Source of the DNA: Haberlea rhodopensis
Taxonomy: Eukaryota; Streptophyta; Magnoliopsida; Lamiales; Gesneriaceae
Direction of reading: 5' to 3'
Length of the DNA: 64,000 nucleotides
Assembly: GCA_907163345.1 (NCBI GenBank)
Contig: CAJQUN010000024.1
Location: 4,092,001-4,156,000 of the forward strand
This document shows, in pieces, positions 22,646 to 34,280 of the stretch. The number at the start of each line of letters is the position of its first letter. Positions within the stretch are counted from its first letter, which is position 1. The notes under the pieces were generated by a model. The model worked only from the letters and a program-made list of their open reading frames with translations. It was not told the origin of the DNA and did no database searches. The position numbers and the translations under genes are program-made.

Positions 22646-24148
22646 ATGGCTCCCTCAGCCTTGGTGTCATTGCAAAAATCTGTCATGGAACATAGGCAAA
22701 AGTTAGCAGATCAGTTTATTAGCGCTGCGTTCACCATCTTAGCCCTAATACAGTTGACAGAAGCAGTGTGCCAGCCATCAATTAGAGGTGTTGAGCTGTG
22801 TTCAGCTCTACAGGGCATGAGGGACATGCAGAATCTTCGGCCATCAAATGCTTCATATGGAACAACCTATACTATTACTCTTTCGCATAATGTATTTTCA
22901 ACAATTGCACAGGCAACAAGCGACTCGTTGGCTATATTCGATGATGAACCAGCTTTTACTTCCAAATTGGTTACTTGGGCTGTTAATCAAACAGAGGCTT
23001 TTGCAGAACTTATCAACAAAAACTTCATCTGGATGCCTGAGGGTCGTAATTGAGTCTGTTCGTGTCTGCCTAGGGCATTTCTTCGATGTTATTTAAAAAA
23101 AAATCATCCTTGTTTGGAATGCTAATTTGAAAAGGATTGATCTATGTAGAAAAATGACTAAATTCGTCACATTTGATTATTATATTCTGAGTTTTTTGAT
23201 GGAGGAGCTGTGTGAGGACATTAGCTCACTCGATATCTTGCAGTTTTCTGAGGAATCTTTTGAGGGCCTCATGCAGTCATTTAATTCAAACATCAACATG
23301 ATGATAAAATGTTTCCGGGTTTCATAGAAATAGAAACTTGGAAGGATCTGAGAGAAGAATAGTTAAGATGGCAGAATCCAAAACACAACAGATAGCTTTA
23401 CTGACTAACAATTTGTTATTAGCAGACGAGCATCTCCCACAAGCAACCAGCAGGTTTTGGTCTGGTACTAGAAGCCATGAGCAATCTAGGAGAGCTTCAA
23501 ACAAGCAATATCGTGCACCATAGCAACGAGAACTGAAACGAAGGCTCCAGCAATTTATTAATTAACTGAAAGACATTCTGCCGCCAACACACCAAGTATG
23601 GATTGTAGCAGAGACGAGCCCGAATGGTTTCCATCTCCAATCTATCAGGTAACACGGGTATTGTACAGGAACATGTTTCTCACATCTCGGAAGCAAGGTA
23701 TTGGTTCAAACGAGTATTTTCGAATTGTGATATATTTTCTTTTAAATCAAATTTACTTCAGGAGCTCTTTGCCAAAGTTTACTCGAGTAGCCACCATTAC
23801 ATCATACATGTTTGTAGGAAGAGAGGTTTGCAGCCATTTTGTTAATGAGACTTAAAGAAATCGTCATTCTATGGCTTACAGATGATCAAAACTTCTGGGA
23901 AGAGATCGAATATGGGGAGACCTTCATCTCCAATCGGGCTTGCAGCCATTTTGTTAATGAGACCTTCATCTCCAATCGGGCTTCAAGAGTTTCCTAGATT
24001 TCAATTTTAGAAGATTAGAATTAGCGGTAATATGTACTTGTCCTTTTGACAGTTCTGCTTCGATACAGAGTTGGCTATTCTTTTTTTTTTTTTAATGACA
24101 AGTGAACCACAATAGCTACACTTTAAGGTGCTCATTGGGCAAACCCCT

Positions 24149-26125
24149 TGTCACGCCTCGAGACCGGGGTCAATAACACCGGCATTGATTTCCATACAAC
24201 TTGAAATCAATAAGCCTCATAATATCATAACCACTGAAAAGCCAGTTTTTTTCCAAAAAAATAAAAACCCATTGTCTTTACAATGAATAAAGAAATGCGG
24301 AATTAAAACTTAACAGCTGAATAAATAAAATTGTCTTAAAACTGGAAAACTTGAAAACATAAAAGATCTTGATCTACGCAGCGGACTTGATTTCACCAAC
24401 CCCAAAATTGGTGCTCTTCTTCTTGCTCTAATTCTTCTTCGGCTTTATCTGGGGATGTAGAGTAAGGGTTGAGTGCTTTGGAAAACACTCAGCAAGTGGG
24501 GGACAATCGATATCATACATATACATAATTTTCATAAACTTGGATCCTAAAACTTTCATAAACCGATATGAATGTATCTTAACATACTTGATTTGCCCCT
24601 ACGAGCCATGGCATAACATATCGTTTCATAATTTTCATATACTTAAGCACAGTAAAGCATTCTACTCTCTTCTTGGTACTGATATCAGTCTCTAGACTTA
24701 TCCCTCCTAGAGATGAGGTCATAACATCGGCTAACCCACGAATAAAGGGTCTGGATAATCCAGAAACAACGGATTACCACCGTATAAGGTTCTTTTAGCG
24801 GTTACACCCCACCGCATCAGGGTCATGGGGATCCAAATCCAATTAGATTTCGAGTTTAACGTGCTTACAAAATATACTTTCATAATTTCAACATAATACA
24901 TATCGATTGGGAATTTAAAAACATACATAGTATTTTTGAAAACGAAACGAATACTTAACAAAAGCCCACTTACAGTGCTTGGTATCGTGCTTGATTGATC
25001 AAAGGTATGACACACTTGAATTCTTATCTCCTTGGCTCTTGAACAGCACGAAAAGGGTGTCCAAAACTTGAACCAATTTCTGGAATTCGAACAGATTGCT
25101 TAAACAGAATCTTGGTTGCACTTCGATGGTTTAAATGTTGAAACTTGGCTCGGTTATAGTTGCTTTCAATCGAACAGAAACTGGAAAAGCGAGTAACGGC
25201 TTTGGTTGAAGGAATATCGAAGTAAGGGACGCAACAACTATGGCTTGATCTCTCGGTGATTGTTTGCTGGACTAACTCGGACAGATTCTGGAAACAGACG
25301 AGCAAGTCACGGCTTGGGAGTGAGGGTTATCGTCGAATTTATAGGCTGGAACACTATCGAACTTTGGTAACAAAATCTGGACAGAATGATGACAGAAAGG
25401 GACTGAAACAGATGCTGGAAATTTTCGAATTGTTGGACAGAAACAGATGACAGAAGCCGTGGGTTTATCTTCTCGATTTTTATGGCTGGAAGGAGATGGC
25501 TTGTTCTCGATTTTAAAGGCTGAGAAGGGTTGGCTTGTGATGTGAAAGTGCTGCCAAAGCTGGCTCTATTTATAGGCAAAAGTGGAGGCCAAGTTGAGGT
25601 GTTTGGGTTGGACTCTAACTCAAAATATAGGGGATCAAATCTGTGCAGATTGTGTTCAATAAATTCAGATTTTTTTTCGAAGGCCATATCTTGGAAATCT
25701 CGAGTTGTATGGCAACAGAATCCTTAACTTACAAGGGTTGATTTGGTTCGAACCAAATCATGATGGTTTGGGACTCTTGGTAGTCATCGAAAAATCAGGA
25801 ATCATGGTGTACTCTATCGGTTATAACTCCCAAATTTGGCTTGATCGAGTTTGCTTGATAAAGGGTGTTATTGATTGGGTTTGTGATGGCTAGGACTCCT
25901 TGGTAGTCATTAGAAAATCTTGGTATCCCTTGGCTAGAGTTTTGAAGAAGTGGGACATCATCTATCAAGAATTGGACATCCACTAAAACACTTAGTTATT
26001 CTATTTAAATTAATTGGAGTTCTAGTTAAACTCTAATCCAATATAATTTTAGTTAATTAAAAAAAAGAGTTTGACTTGCCACAATTACCTCCAATGTTGG
26101 ATAACCTCAAATCCGGGTTTTTACA
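24149..26125 (-). repeat. 3' LTR of the Tekay element
   Basis: 1977 bp. On the minus strand it begins TGTAAAAACCCGG and ends GGCGTGACA. Open frames inside it have no recognised product. Confidence 0.93.
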
Positions 26126-29100
26126 TCCCTCCCTCCTTATTGGAAGTTTCGTCCTCGAAACTCGAGTCAGCTTGATCATGAAAAAGATAGGGATATTTCT
26201 CCCGCATTGATTCTTCCATTTCCCAAGTAGCTTCTCTTTCCGTATGGTTTGACCATTGGACTTTGACGTATGGAATTGTCCTTCTTCTCAGAACTTGGTC
26301 CTTGGTATCCAGAATACGGATTGGGATTTCTTCGTATTTCAATGTTTCGTCCAAATTCCCTTGAGTTACTAGGGGTTCTGCTTCAAGTACATGACTTGGG
26401 TCGGCAATGTACTTCCTTAGTTGTGATACGTGGAAGACATTGTGAATTTTCGACAGATTTGGCGGTAGTGCTATTTTGTATGCTAGCGTTCCCACCTTTT
26501 CTAAAACTTCAAATGGTCCCACGTATCTTGGATTCAACTTTCCCCTTTTGTCGAATCTAATTACCCCTTTCATTGGTGAAATCTTTACATAGACTTTCTC
26601 ACCAATCTCTATACCCACGGGTCTCCTTTTCAGATCAGCCCAACTTTTCTGTCGGTCCTGGGCTGTCTTAAGTCTATCTCGGATAATAGCTATCTTGTCG
26701 GTAGTAGCTTGCACTAACTCCGGTCCTGTGATAGCTCTTTCTCCTACTTCATCCCAGTATAAGGGTGATCGACATTTGCGCCCATAGAGTGCTTCGTATG
26801 GCGCCATCCCAATGCTACTATGATAGTTGTTATTGTAAGCAAACTCGACTAGAGGTAATAGTTCGCCCCAATTTGCAGTAAAATCCAATACACAGGCTCT
26901 TAGCATATCTTCGAGGGTTTGGATAGTCCTCTCTGTCTGGCCATCGGTTTGCGGGTGATAAGTCGTGCTAAGAGTTACTTTACTTCCCATAGCTTGCTGA
27001 AAGCTTTTCCAGAAACGCGACACGAATCTGGGATCTCGGTCCGATAGTATGCTTACTGGGACTCCATGCATTCTCACTATATTGTCCATATATAGTGTTG
27101 CCAATTTATCTAAGTTGTAGTTCATGCGGACTGGTAGAAAGTGTGCTAACTTGGTTAGTCTATCAACAATTACCCATATTCCGTCATGGCTCTGCTTTGA
27201 CTTTGGTACTCCCACGACAAAATCCATGGAGATATGATCCCATTTCCATTCCGGGATTTCCAGAGGTTGAAGAAGTCCTCCGGGTCTCTGATGCTCAGCT
27301 TTCACTTGCTGACATACTAAGCATCGGGCAACAAATTCAGCTACGTCTTTCTTCATGGCGTTCCACCAAAAACTTTCCTTCAGATCCTTGTACATCTTTG
27401 TACTCCCAGGGTGGACTGAAAACTTTGACTTGTGTGCTTCAGACATTACTTATTGTCTTATGTTGTTCACATCTGGCACGCACAATCGTCCTTTCATCCA
27501 CAGAATTCCATTGTTATCGATCTCAAAGTCAGTAATTTTCTTCTCCCTGACTTGTTCTTTTAGCTTGGTTAGGCTCGGATCTTGATCTTGGCTTAGCTTG
27601 ATGGTCTCTCGAAGACAAGGTTGAGCTGAGACCGTAGCTAAGATTTTTCCTTTGCCTTTCCGGCTCAAAGCATCTGCTACTTTGTTTGCCTTGCCGGGGT
27701 GGTAGCTAATAGTGAGATCGTAGTCTTTTAGAAGTTCGATCCATCGTCTCTGCCTCATGTTGAGTTCCTTTTGAGTGAACAAGTACTTGAGGCTTTGATG
27801 GTCCGTGAACACTTCGCACTTGGCGCCATACAGATAGTGTCTCCAAATCTTTAAGACGAACACCACTGCGGCTAATTCGAGGTCATGCGTAGGGTAGTTT
27901 TGCTCATGGGGTTTGAGCTGTCTTGAAGCATAAGCAATCACTCTTCCTTCCTGCATGAGTACACATCCTAGTCCTTCTTTAGATGCATCACTATAAATAG
28001 TGAAACTCATGTCTTCAGTTGGTAATACCAGTACAGGTGCAGATGAGAGCTTTTCCTTTAAAGTCTCAAAGCTCTTCTCGCATTCTTCACTCCATATGAA
28101 CTTTGCGTTCTTTTGTGTGAGCCTGGTAAGAGGTACTGCTATTGACGAAAATCCTTCGACAAACTTCCGGTCGTAACCAGCTAATCCCAAGAAGCTTCGG
28201 ATTTCGGTCACTGTCGTTGGCCTATGCCAATCCAAAACTGTCTCTACCTTTTTAGGATCCACTGGCACGCCTTCTTTTGATATGATGTGTCCTAATAAAG
28301 ATAAACTTTCTAGCCAAAATTCACATTTATTAAATTTGGCGTAGAGCTCCTTCTCTCTCAATGTCTGTAGAGTGAGGCGAAGATGTTGTTCATGATCTTC
28401 ATTGCTCGACGAATAAATGAGAATGTCGTCGATGAACACCACAACAAAGTCATCCAGGAATGGCTTGAATACACGATTCATTAAATCCATGAAGACGGCT
28501 GGCGCGTTTGTTAAGCCAAATGGCATCACCGTGAACTCGTAATGCCCATACCGTGTTCTAAATGTGGTTTTCAGCACGTCCTCTGCTTTAATCTTTAGTT
28601 GGTGATAGCCTGTCCTTAAATCGAGCTTGGAAAACACTTTAGCGCCTTTGAGTTGATCGAATAGGTCATCTATCCTCGGAAGAGGGTACTTGTTCTTGAT
28701 TGTGATCTTATTCAGCTCTCTGTAGTCGATGCACAATCTCATGCTCCCGTCTTTCTTCTTTACAAACAACACTGGAGCTCCCCATGGGGATACACTTGGT
28801 CTGATTTGTTTGTTGTCCAATAACTCCTGCAGTTGTTCCTTAAGTTCCTTCAGTTCGGCTGGAGCCATTCGGTATGGTGCCTTAGAAATTGGTGTAGCGC
28901 CTGGCACCAAATTAATATCAAATTCCAATTCTCGGTTTGGAATAGAACCGGGCATCTCTTCAGGAAAGACATCCGGAAATTCTTGTACAACGGCTATGTC
29001 TTCTATCCTGGGTCCATCTTCCTCTTTTACTTCGCTTATTGTAGCTAGGTAAACTTCTTCACCGTTCTTTACGGCTTTCCAGGTTTGGGCTGCCGTCAGT

Positions 29101-29310
29101 AGGAATTTTCTTTCCTTAGCTTTGCCATGGTATACGATCTCCTTCTCGTCTGGAGTCCGTAGTTTAACATTCTTGTTACGACAGTCTACTACTCCATGAT
29201 GTTTGGATAACCAATCCATTCCCAACATAGCATCAAAATCCACCATGTTGAGTTGAATTAGCTCAGCATTAAACTTGATTTCATTAATACTAAGATTACA
29301 ATCTCGATGC
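26121..29310 (-). pseudogene. pol: pol of the Tekay element (PR end, RT-RH-INT-chromodomain)
   Basis: The frame from 29246 starts 'MVDFDAMLGMDWL' (end of protease). RT has 'SKLDLRTGYHQ', 'VMPFGLTNAPAVF' and FIDD ('VVVFIDDILIYS'). RNase H has 'SDASKEGLGCVL' and 'FTDHQSL'. A TAA at 27450-27452 interrupts the frame just before integrase, probably from a Glu codon. Integrase (27446-26121) keeps a Zn finger ending 'CLVCQQVK', 'ISMDFVVG', 'ILSDRDPRF' and 'TDGQTERT', so D, D and E are all present. The C-terminus 'YVKVQWSNHTEREATWE' is chromodomain-like, which guides insertion to heterochromatin in this lineage. A one-base frameshift near 29310 separates it from gag-PR. Confidence 0.93.
26126..26139 (-). 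promoter_or_regulatory. polypurine tract of the Tekay element
   Basis: On the minus strand AAGGAGGGAGGGA directly precedes the LTR start TGTAAAAAC. Confidence 0.8.
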
Positions 29311-30598
29311 TATGTGCTATAAGGGTCTTATTGGCTGGTGTTGGTTCACTAAGCAGTTCTGGCTTAAGGGCTAGTTTCTTAGCAAACCTCTTAGATATAA
29401 ACGAGTGTGTGGCACCACAATCAAACAATGTATACGCAGGTAATTCGTTTAAATAAATGGTACCTGCCACAACGTCGTTTGCGTCCTCGGCCTCTTCTCG
29501 CGTTATAGCAAAGACTCTGGCGTTCGGCTTAGTCTCCTTTGGTTTACTAGGAGGGCCGTTATTCCTTACAGTCGTCCCCCTCATATCAGGTTCGGGACAC
29601 TGAGCAATTCGGTGGCCTGTCTTCCCACATCGGAAACATGCACCTTTTCCTCTGAGACATTCCCTTAGATGGTTGAATCCACAGTTCGAACACTTAGGGT
29701 ACCTCTGTTGAGTTGGACCTACTGTGGGTCCCCTTTGCTGGTTGCTGGACGGACTAGGCCTCTTGAAGTTTTGACTACTAGAGGTATGCTGACTGGTGGA
29801 GGGTCGCTTGCGCTTAAACTCTTCCTCGCGACGTTTGATATCTGCTTCAGCCCTGATGGCGGCTCCCATTAAATCTCCGAAATTGGTTGTCTCAAAAATT
29901 GCCAGGGCGGATTGGATTCGACTGTTCAGTCCAATCCTGAAGCGATGTAGCTTAAGGGACTCGTCTGCCATGATACTCGGTGCATACGTTCCCAGCGAGT
30001 TAAACCTTGCGGTATAATCCACCACTGTCATATCTGTAGTCTATGTCAGGTTTTCAAACTCTCGCAGCTTCTGGTTCTGGACCGCAGTTGGAAAGTACTG
30101 CTTCAGAAATGTGCTCCAGAACCTTTGCCATGTAACTGGTCCCGTTTCTTGCATTAATGGCGACACGTTTTCCCACCACTTTCCAGCTTGATCAACGAGA
30201 AACGATGTTGTGACTTCCACTTTAATGTTTTCAGGCACTTCAAGTAATCTGTGGTGGTTTTCCACTTGTTTGAGCCAGTTTTGTGCCATTTCTGGGTCTG
30301 AGTTGCCATCGAAAGTTGGAACTCGGTTCTTTCGCAGTGATTCGTAATGATATTTTACTCCCTGCGGGTGTGGCGCTGGCTGCGGCTGTGGCTGATTAGC
30401 AGCAGGGTTATTCAAACCTTGAAGTGTTGTGGCCACAATGGTGGCTATTGCTGCCAAGTCCTCACGACTCAGTCCCACTCTCGGGGGTTGTGGCGGTGCA
30501 GGTGGAGGATTCTGATTTCCATTAGTTCTCTCCTCATTAGAATTGGGAGGAACATCATAGTTGGGATTACGATTGCTGCGAGTAGGACGTCCGGCCAT
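29258..30598 (-). pseudogene. gag: gag and protease N-part of the Tekay element
   Basis: From ATG 30598 (MAGRPTRSNRN) there is a proline- and asparagine-rich leader, then Retrotrans_gag ('VPTFDGNSDPEMAQNWL', 'WWENVSP', 'FLKQYFP'). An in-frame TAG at 30041-30043 (probably from CAG) stops it, and the frame resumes at once. Then come 'YTARFNSLGTYAP', a CX2CX4HX4C zinc knuckle (CFRCGKTGHRIAQC, near 29630) and the protease site LFDCGATHSF. Cys replaces the usual Ser or Thr beside the catalytic Asp. The frame is lost near 29310. Confidence 0.92.
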
Positions 30599-30793
30599 TT
30601 CCTACAATACATAAAGATCTAAAATCTTTGCGCGGAGAATATAGCGATAGCGGAAAGATAAGGAAGACATGATAAACAGAAATGACGATTTTATTAATCA
30701 TTGAAAATGTTTATCAAAACAAAACGGAAAGGAAATGCTGAACATCAAAATAATTCTTAAAAACAAAACTCCTAAACAAAGCTTTCTAGATAA

Positions 30794-31276
30794 CTACGGA
30801 TCTATAACGTCTCCACTTCCTAACTCCTCTACGATATCTTCCTCCATTGGTTCTTCATCTGGGTCTTCATCCGAGTCTACCACGTCCAGGATGTCTCGCA
30901 TGTGATCATTGGCTTCCCGTAGATCACTATTGACGTTCTGGAGGTGTGTGATGATATTCCAGTACCCATTGCTTCTTATTGCCAAGCGATGGTTCGAAGC
31001 TTGTAGTGAGAGAACTCGCTCCGCCATTTGTTCCAGCTGTTGCCTTTGCACTACGCATTTCTCGGCAGCAGTCCGATGGAGTTCATGTAATCGAGCAACT
31101 TCTTTGTTAGCTTCCTTACTTTGCTCGTCGGCTTGATGGTGATAGTAGCCGAGTCTATGAACATCGCCATGTAGGTGGTCTACTACCTCAAGTAGTTCAG
31201 AATTAGCTTCCTTGAGCTTTTCAACTTCTTGTTCCAGGCTAAGGATCTGGACTGTCTGAGCTCGGGTTGTCATCAC
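30794..31276 (-). CDS. extra coiled-coil ORF upstream of Tekay gag
   Basis: An uninterrupted 160-aa frame lies between the PBS and gag, in element orientation. Residues 9-130 are predicted coiled coil by eye, with long runs of E, K, L, Q and R in heptad-like spacing ('LEQEVEKLKEANSELLEVV', 'QLEQMAERVLSLQASNHRL'). The last 30 residues are very acidic (DSDEDPDEEPMEED). It begins MMTTRAQTVQ. I recognise no enzyme motif. It is open while gag and pol are broken. Tekay-type elements are usually described with gag-pol only, so this may be an accessory protein of a subfamily, a captured gene, or an ORF kept by chance. Confidence 0.6.
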   Translation of the reverse strand: MMTTRAQTVQILSLEQEVEKLKEANSELLEVVDHLHGDVHRLGYYHHQADEQSKEANKEVARLHELHRTAAEKCVVQRQQLEQMAERVLSLQASNHRLAIRSNGYWNIITHLQNVNSDLREANDHMRDILDVVDSDEDPDEEPMEEDIVEELGSGDVIDP

Positions 31277-32013
31277 CTAAACCCAATTACGGAACTAATT
31301 AAGTCAAATGGAATACTTGACAAAATCATAAAAATCAAGTATCAACAGTAAGAATCGAAATTTCGAATTCTGGAATTTTGTTTTTTTTTTAAAAAAAATC
31401 GAAAATTAGGGTTCTTAATTCGAATGATAGGGTTTCGAATTAATTCCTAATCGAAGCTTGAAATCTGAAATTGGCAGAGGGTTAATGATCGACTTGCTGG
31501 AATAATCACACGAAATTTTTTAATTTCAAACAATCAACATATGCTCAGAAAATCGGGGAAACGAACCAATTTGGGAATTATGGTTCTTAGATTTCGAATG
31601 CGAAATTGACAGAGTAAACGGAATCCGATCGATCCGAAACTTGGACAGTAGGGTCGACTGGAAGAGACGGTTCGAATGGTATACTCGTCGACGGCTATCG
31701 TAGCAGGCGGCGGCGACGACTTGAAGCTAGGGTTTACTGTACGAAAATCGAAAAAAAATCCAAAAATAATTCTTAAAAATCGATTTTTCGAAAATAAAAT
31801 TTTAAAAACAGAAACTGAAAATTTTAAAATTTCGAAAATTTTCGTATTCATGTGATTAATCAGATTGGACTTCTGATTATCGTAATTATCATGAAACGAC
31901 AATTTTCACCCAACTGTATTTATTTCTCCAGTTGGTCTATTTCAACCGGAATTTTCTTCTAGTTATTTCCTTAACTAGAATACTTTTCTCAGCGGGATTA
32001 TGGAACCTGGCTA

Positions 32014-32025
32014 GCTCTAATACCA
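32014..32025 (-). promoter_or_regulatory. primer-binding site of the Tekay element
   Basis: On the minus strand TGGTATTAGAGC follows the 5' LTR after six bases (TTTTAG). It differs by one base from TGGTATCAGAGC, complementary to initiator tRNA-Met. Confidence 0.85.
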
Positions 32026-32031
32026 CTAAAA

Positions 32032-34007
32032 TGTCACGCCCCGAGACCGGGGTCAATAACACCGACATTGATTTCCATACAACTTGAAATCAATAAGCCT
32101 CATAATATCATAACCACTGAAAAGCCGGTCTTTTTCCATAAAAATAAAAACCCATTGTCTTTACAATGAATAAAGAAATGCGGAATTAAAACTTAACAAC
32201 TGAATAAATAAAATTGTCTTAAAACTGGAAAACTTGAAAACATAAAAGATCTTGATCTACGCAGCGGACTTGATTTCACCAACCCCAAAATTGGTGCTCT
32301 TCTTCTTGCTCTAATTCTTCTTCGGCTTTATCTGGGGATGTAGAGTAAGGGTTGAGTGCTTTGGAAAACACTCAGCAAGTTGGGGACAATCGATATCATA
32401 CATATACATAATTTTCATAAACTTGGATCCTAAAACTTTCATAAACCGATATGAATGTATCTTAACATACTTGATTTGCCCCTACGAGCCATGACATAAC
32501 ATATCGTTTCATAATTTTCATATACTTAAGCACAGTAAAGCATTCTACTCTCTTCTTGGTACTGATATCAGTCTCTAGACTTATCCCTCCTAGAGATGAG
32601 GTCATAACATCGGCTAACCCACGAATAAAGGGTCTGGATAATCCAGAAACAACGGATTACCACCGTATAAGGTTCTTTTAGCGGTTACACCCCACCGCAT
32701 CAGGGTTATGGGGATCCAAATCCAATTAGATTTTGAGTTTAACGTGCTTACAAAATATACTTTCATAATTTCAACATAATACATATCGATTGGGAATTTA
32801 AAAACATACATAGTATTTTTGAAAACGAAACGAATACTTAACAAAAGCCCACTTACAGTGCTTGGTATCGTGCTTGATTGATCAAAGGTATGACACACTT
32901 GAATTCTTATCTCCTTGGCTCTTGAACAACACGAAAAGGGTGTCCAAAACTTGAACCAATTTCTGGAATTCGAACAGATTGCTTAAACAGAATCTTGGTT
33001 GCACTTCGATGGTTTAAATGTTGAAACTTGGCTCGGTTATAGTTGCTTTCAATCGAACAGAAACTGGAAAAGCGAGTAACGGCTTTGGTTGAAGGAATAT
33101 CGAAGTAAGGGAAGCAGCAACTATGGCTTGATCTCTCGGTGATTGTTTGCTGGACTAACTCGGACAGATTCTGGAAACAGACGAGCAAGTCACGGCTTGG
33201 GAGTGAGGGTTATCGTCGAATTTATAGGCTGGAACACTATCGAACTTTGGTAACAAAATCTGGACAGATTGATGACAGAAAGGGACTGAAACAGATGCTG
33301 GAAATTTTCGAATTGTTGGACAGAAACAGATGACAGAAGCCGTGGGTTTATCTTCTCGATTTTTATGGCTGGAAGGAGATGGCTTGTTCTCGATTTTAAA
33401 GGCTGAGAAGGGTTGGCTTGTGATGTGAAAGTGCTGCCAAAGCTGGCTCTATTTATAGGCAAAAGTGGAGGCCAAGTTGAGGTGTTTGGGTTGGACTCTA
33501 ACTCAAAATATAGGGGATCAAATCTGTGCAGATTGTGTTCAATAAATTCAGATTTTTTTTCGAAGGCCATATCTTGGAAATCTCGAGTTGTATGGCAACG
33601 GAATCCTTAACTTACAAGGGTTGATTTGGTTCGAACCAAATCATGATGGTTTGGGACTCTTGGTAGTCATCAAAAAATCAGGAATCATGGTGTACTCTAT
33701 CGGTTATAACTCCCAAATTTGGCTTGATCGAGTTTGCTTGATAAAGGGTGTTATTGATTGGGTTTGTGATGGCTAGGACTCCTTGGTAGTCATTAGAAAA
33801 TCTTGGTATCCTTTGGCTAGAGTTTTGAAGAAGTGGGACATCATCTATCAAGAATTGGACATCCACTAAAACACTTAGTTATTCTATTTAAATTAATTGG
33901 AGTTCTAGCTAAACTCTAATCCAATATAATTTTAGTTAATTAAAAAAAGAGTTTGACTTGCCACAATTACCTCCAATGTTGGATAACCTCAAATCCGGGT
34001 TTTTACA
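32032..34007 (-). repeat. 5' LTR of the Tekay element
   Basis: 1976 bp, about 99% identical to 24149-26125. Element transcription should start here and run toward lower coordinates. Confidence 0.93.
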
Positions 34008-34280
34008 CCCCTAGTTGACGCAGTCACCTACAAACCATGTCAATCAGGTAAACCACACTAGGCAACCCCGGTATTACAGGCTCAGACAGGGCAAATGTTG
34101 GCTGGAAGAATTGAACTTATGACCTTACGGTCCAAAACTAACCCAATTCCACTAACTCGGACACTTCTTTGGGGGCGATTGCTATACTTTCTTCATCTCA
34201 AAGGCGTTATCTGAAACACATTCTACAACAAGTGGTCAAGAACATTATAATCAGCGCTATGGAAACAATTCAGGTAACCA

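Larger units (their letters stand above)
24149..34007 (-). mobile_element. Tekay/Del-type chromovirus LTR retrotransposon
   Basis: LTRs at 24149-26125 and 32032-34007 are flanked by a perfect 5-bp duplication (CCCCT). On the minus strand the order is 5' LTR, PBS, extra coiled-coil ORF, gag, protease, RT, RNase H, integrase, chromodomain-like tail, PPT, 3' LTR. By eye about 18 substitutions separate the LTRs over 1976 bp (about 0.9%), or about 0.35 million years at 1.3e-8 per site per year. It is clearly younger than the Tat element, but gag and pol already carry stops and a frameshift. Confidence 0.93.
24081..34172 (-). mobile_element. tRNA-derived SINE, split by the Tekay element
   Basis: The SINE occupies 34172-34013 and then 24148-24081, on the minus strand. 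Its A box TAGTGGAATTGG (fits TRGYNNARYNGG) and B box GTTCAATTC (fits GWTCRANNC) are perfect. The 3' end is a 13-nt A-run (T-run at 24081-24093). CCCCT at 24144-24148 and 34008-34012 is the duplication made by the LTR element. Possible weak target duplication of the SINE: TTGGCTAT / ATTGCTAT on the plus strand. Confidence 0.8.
22646..34280 (+). pseudogene. EXO84 exocyst subunit pseudogene, split by nested insertions
   Basis: Plus-strand pieces follow plant EXO84 in order: 'SVMEHRQKLADQ', 'CQPSIRGVEL.SA', 'LRPSNASYGTTYT', 'SDSLAIF.DEPAF', 'LVTWAVNQTEAFAEL' (22646-23020); 'IVKMAESKTQQIALLTN' (23360-23410); 'ELKRRLQQFI' and 'DEPEWFPSPIYQ' (23530-23650); 'ELFAKV' and 'MFVGRE' (23760-23830). A GT-AG intron at about 23649-23759 shows an unprocessed copy. 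The frame then breaks, with a duplicated 'CAGCCATTTTGTTAATGAGA' (23830-23970). The gene resumes beyond the insertion at about 34185-34275 with 'SQRRYLKHILQQVVKNIII'. EXO84 helps tether secretory vesicles at the plasma membrane. The N-terminal half is missing and stops are frequent. Confidence 0.82.

Noticed and set aside
24731..25983. Short frames in the Tekay 3' LTR
   Set aside because: The same frames recur in the other LTR and match no protein; they are chance frames in LTR sequence.
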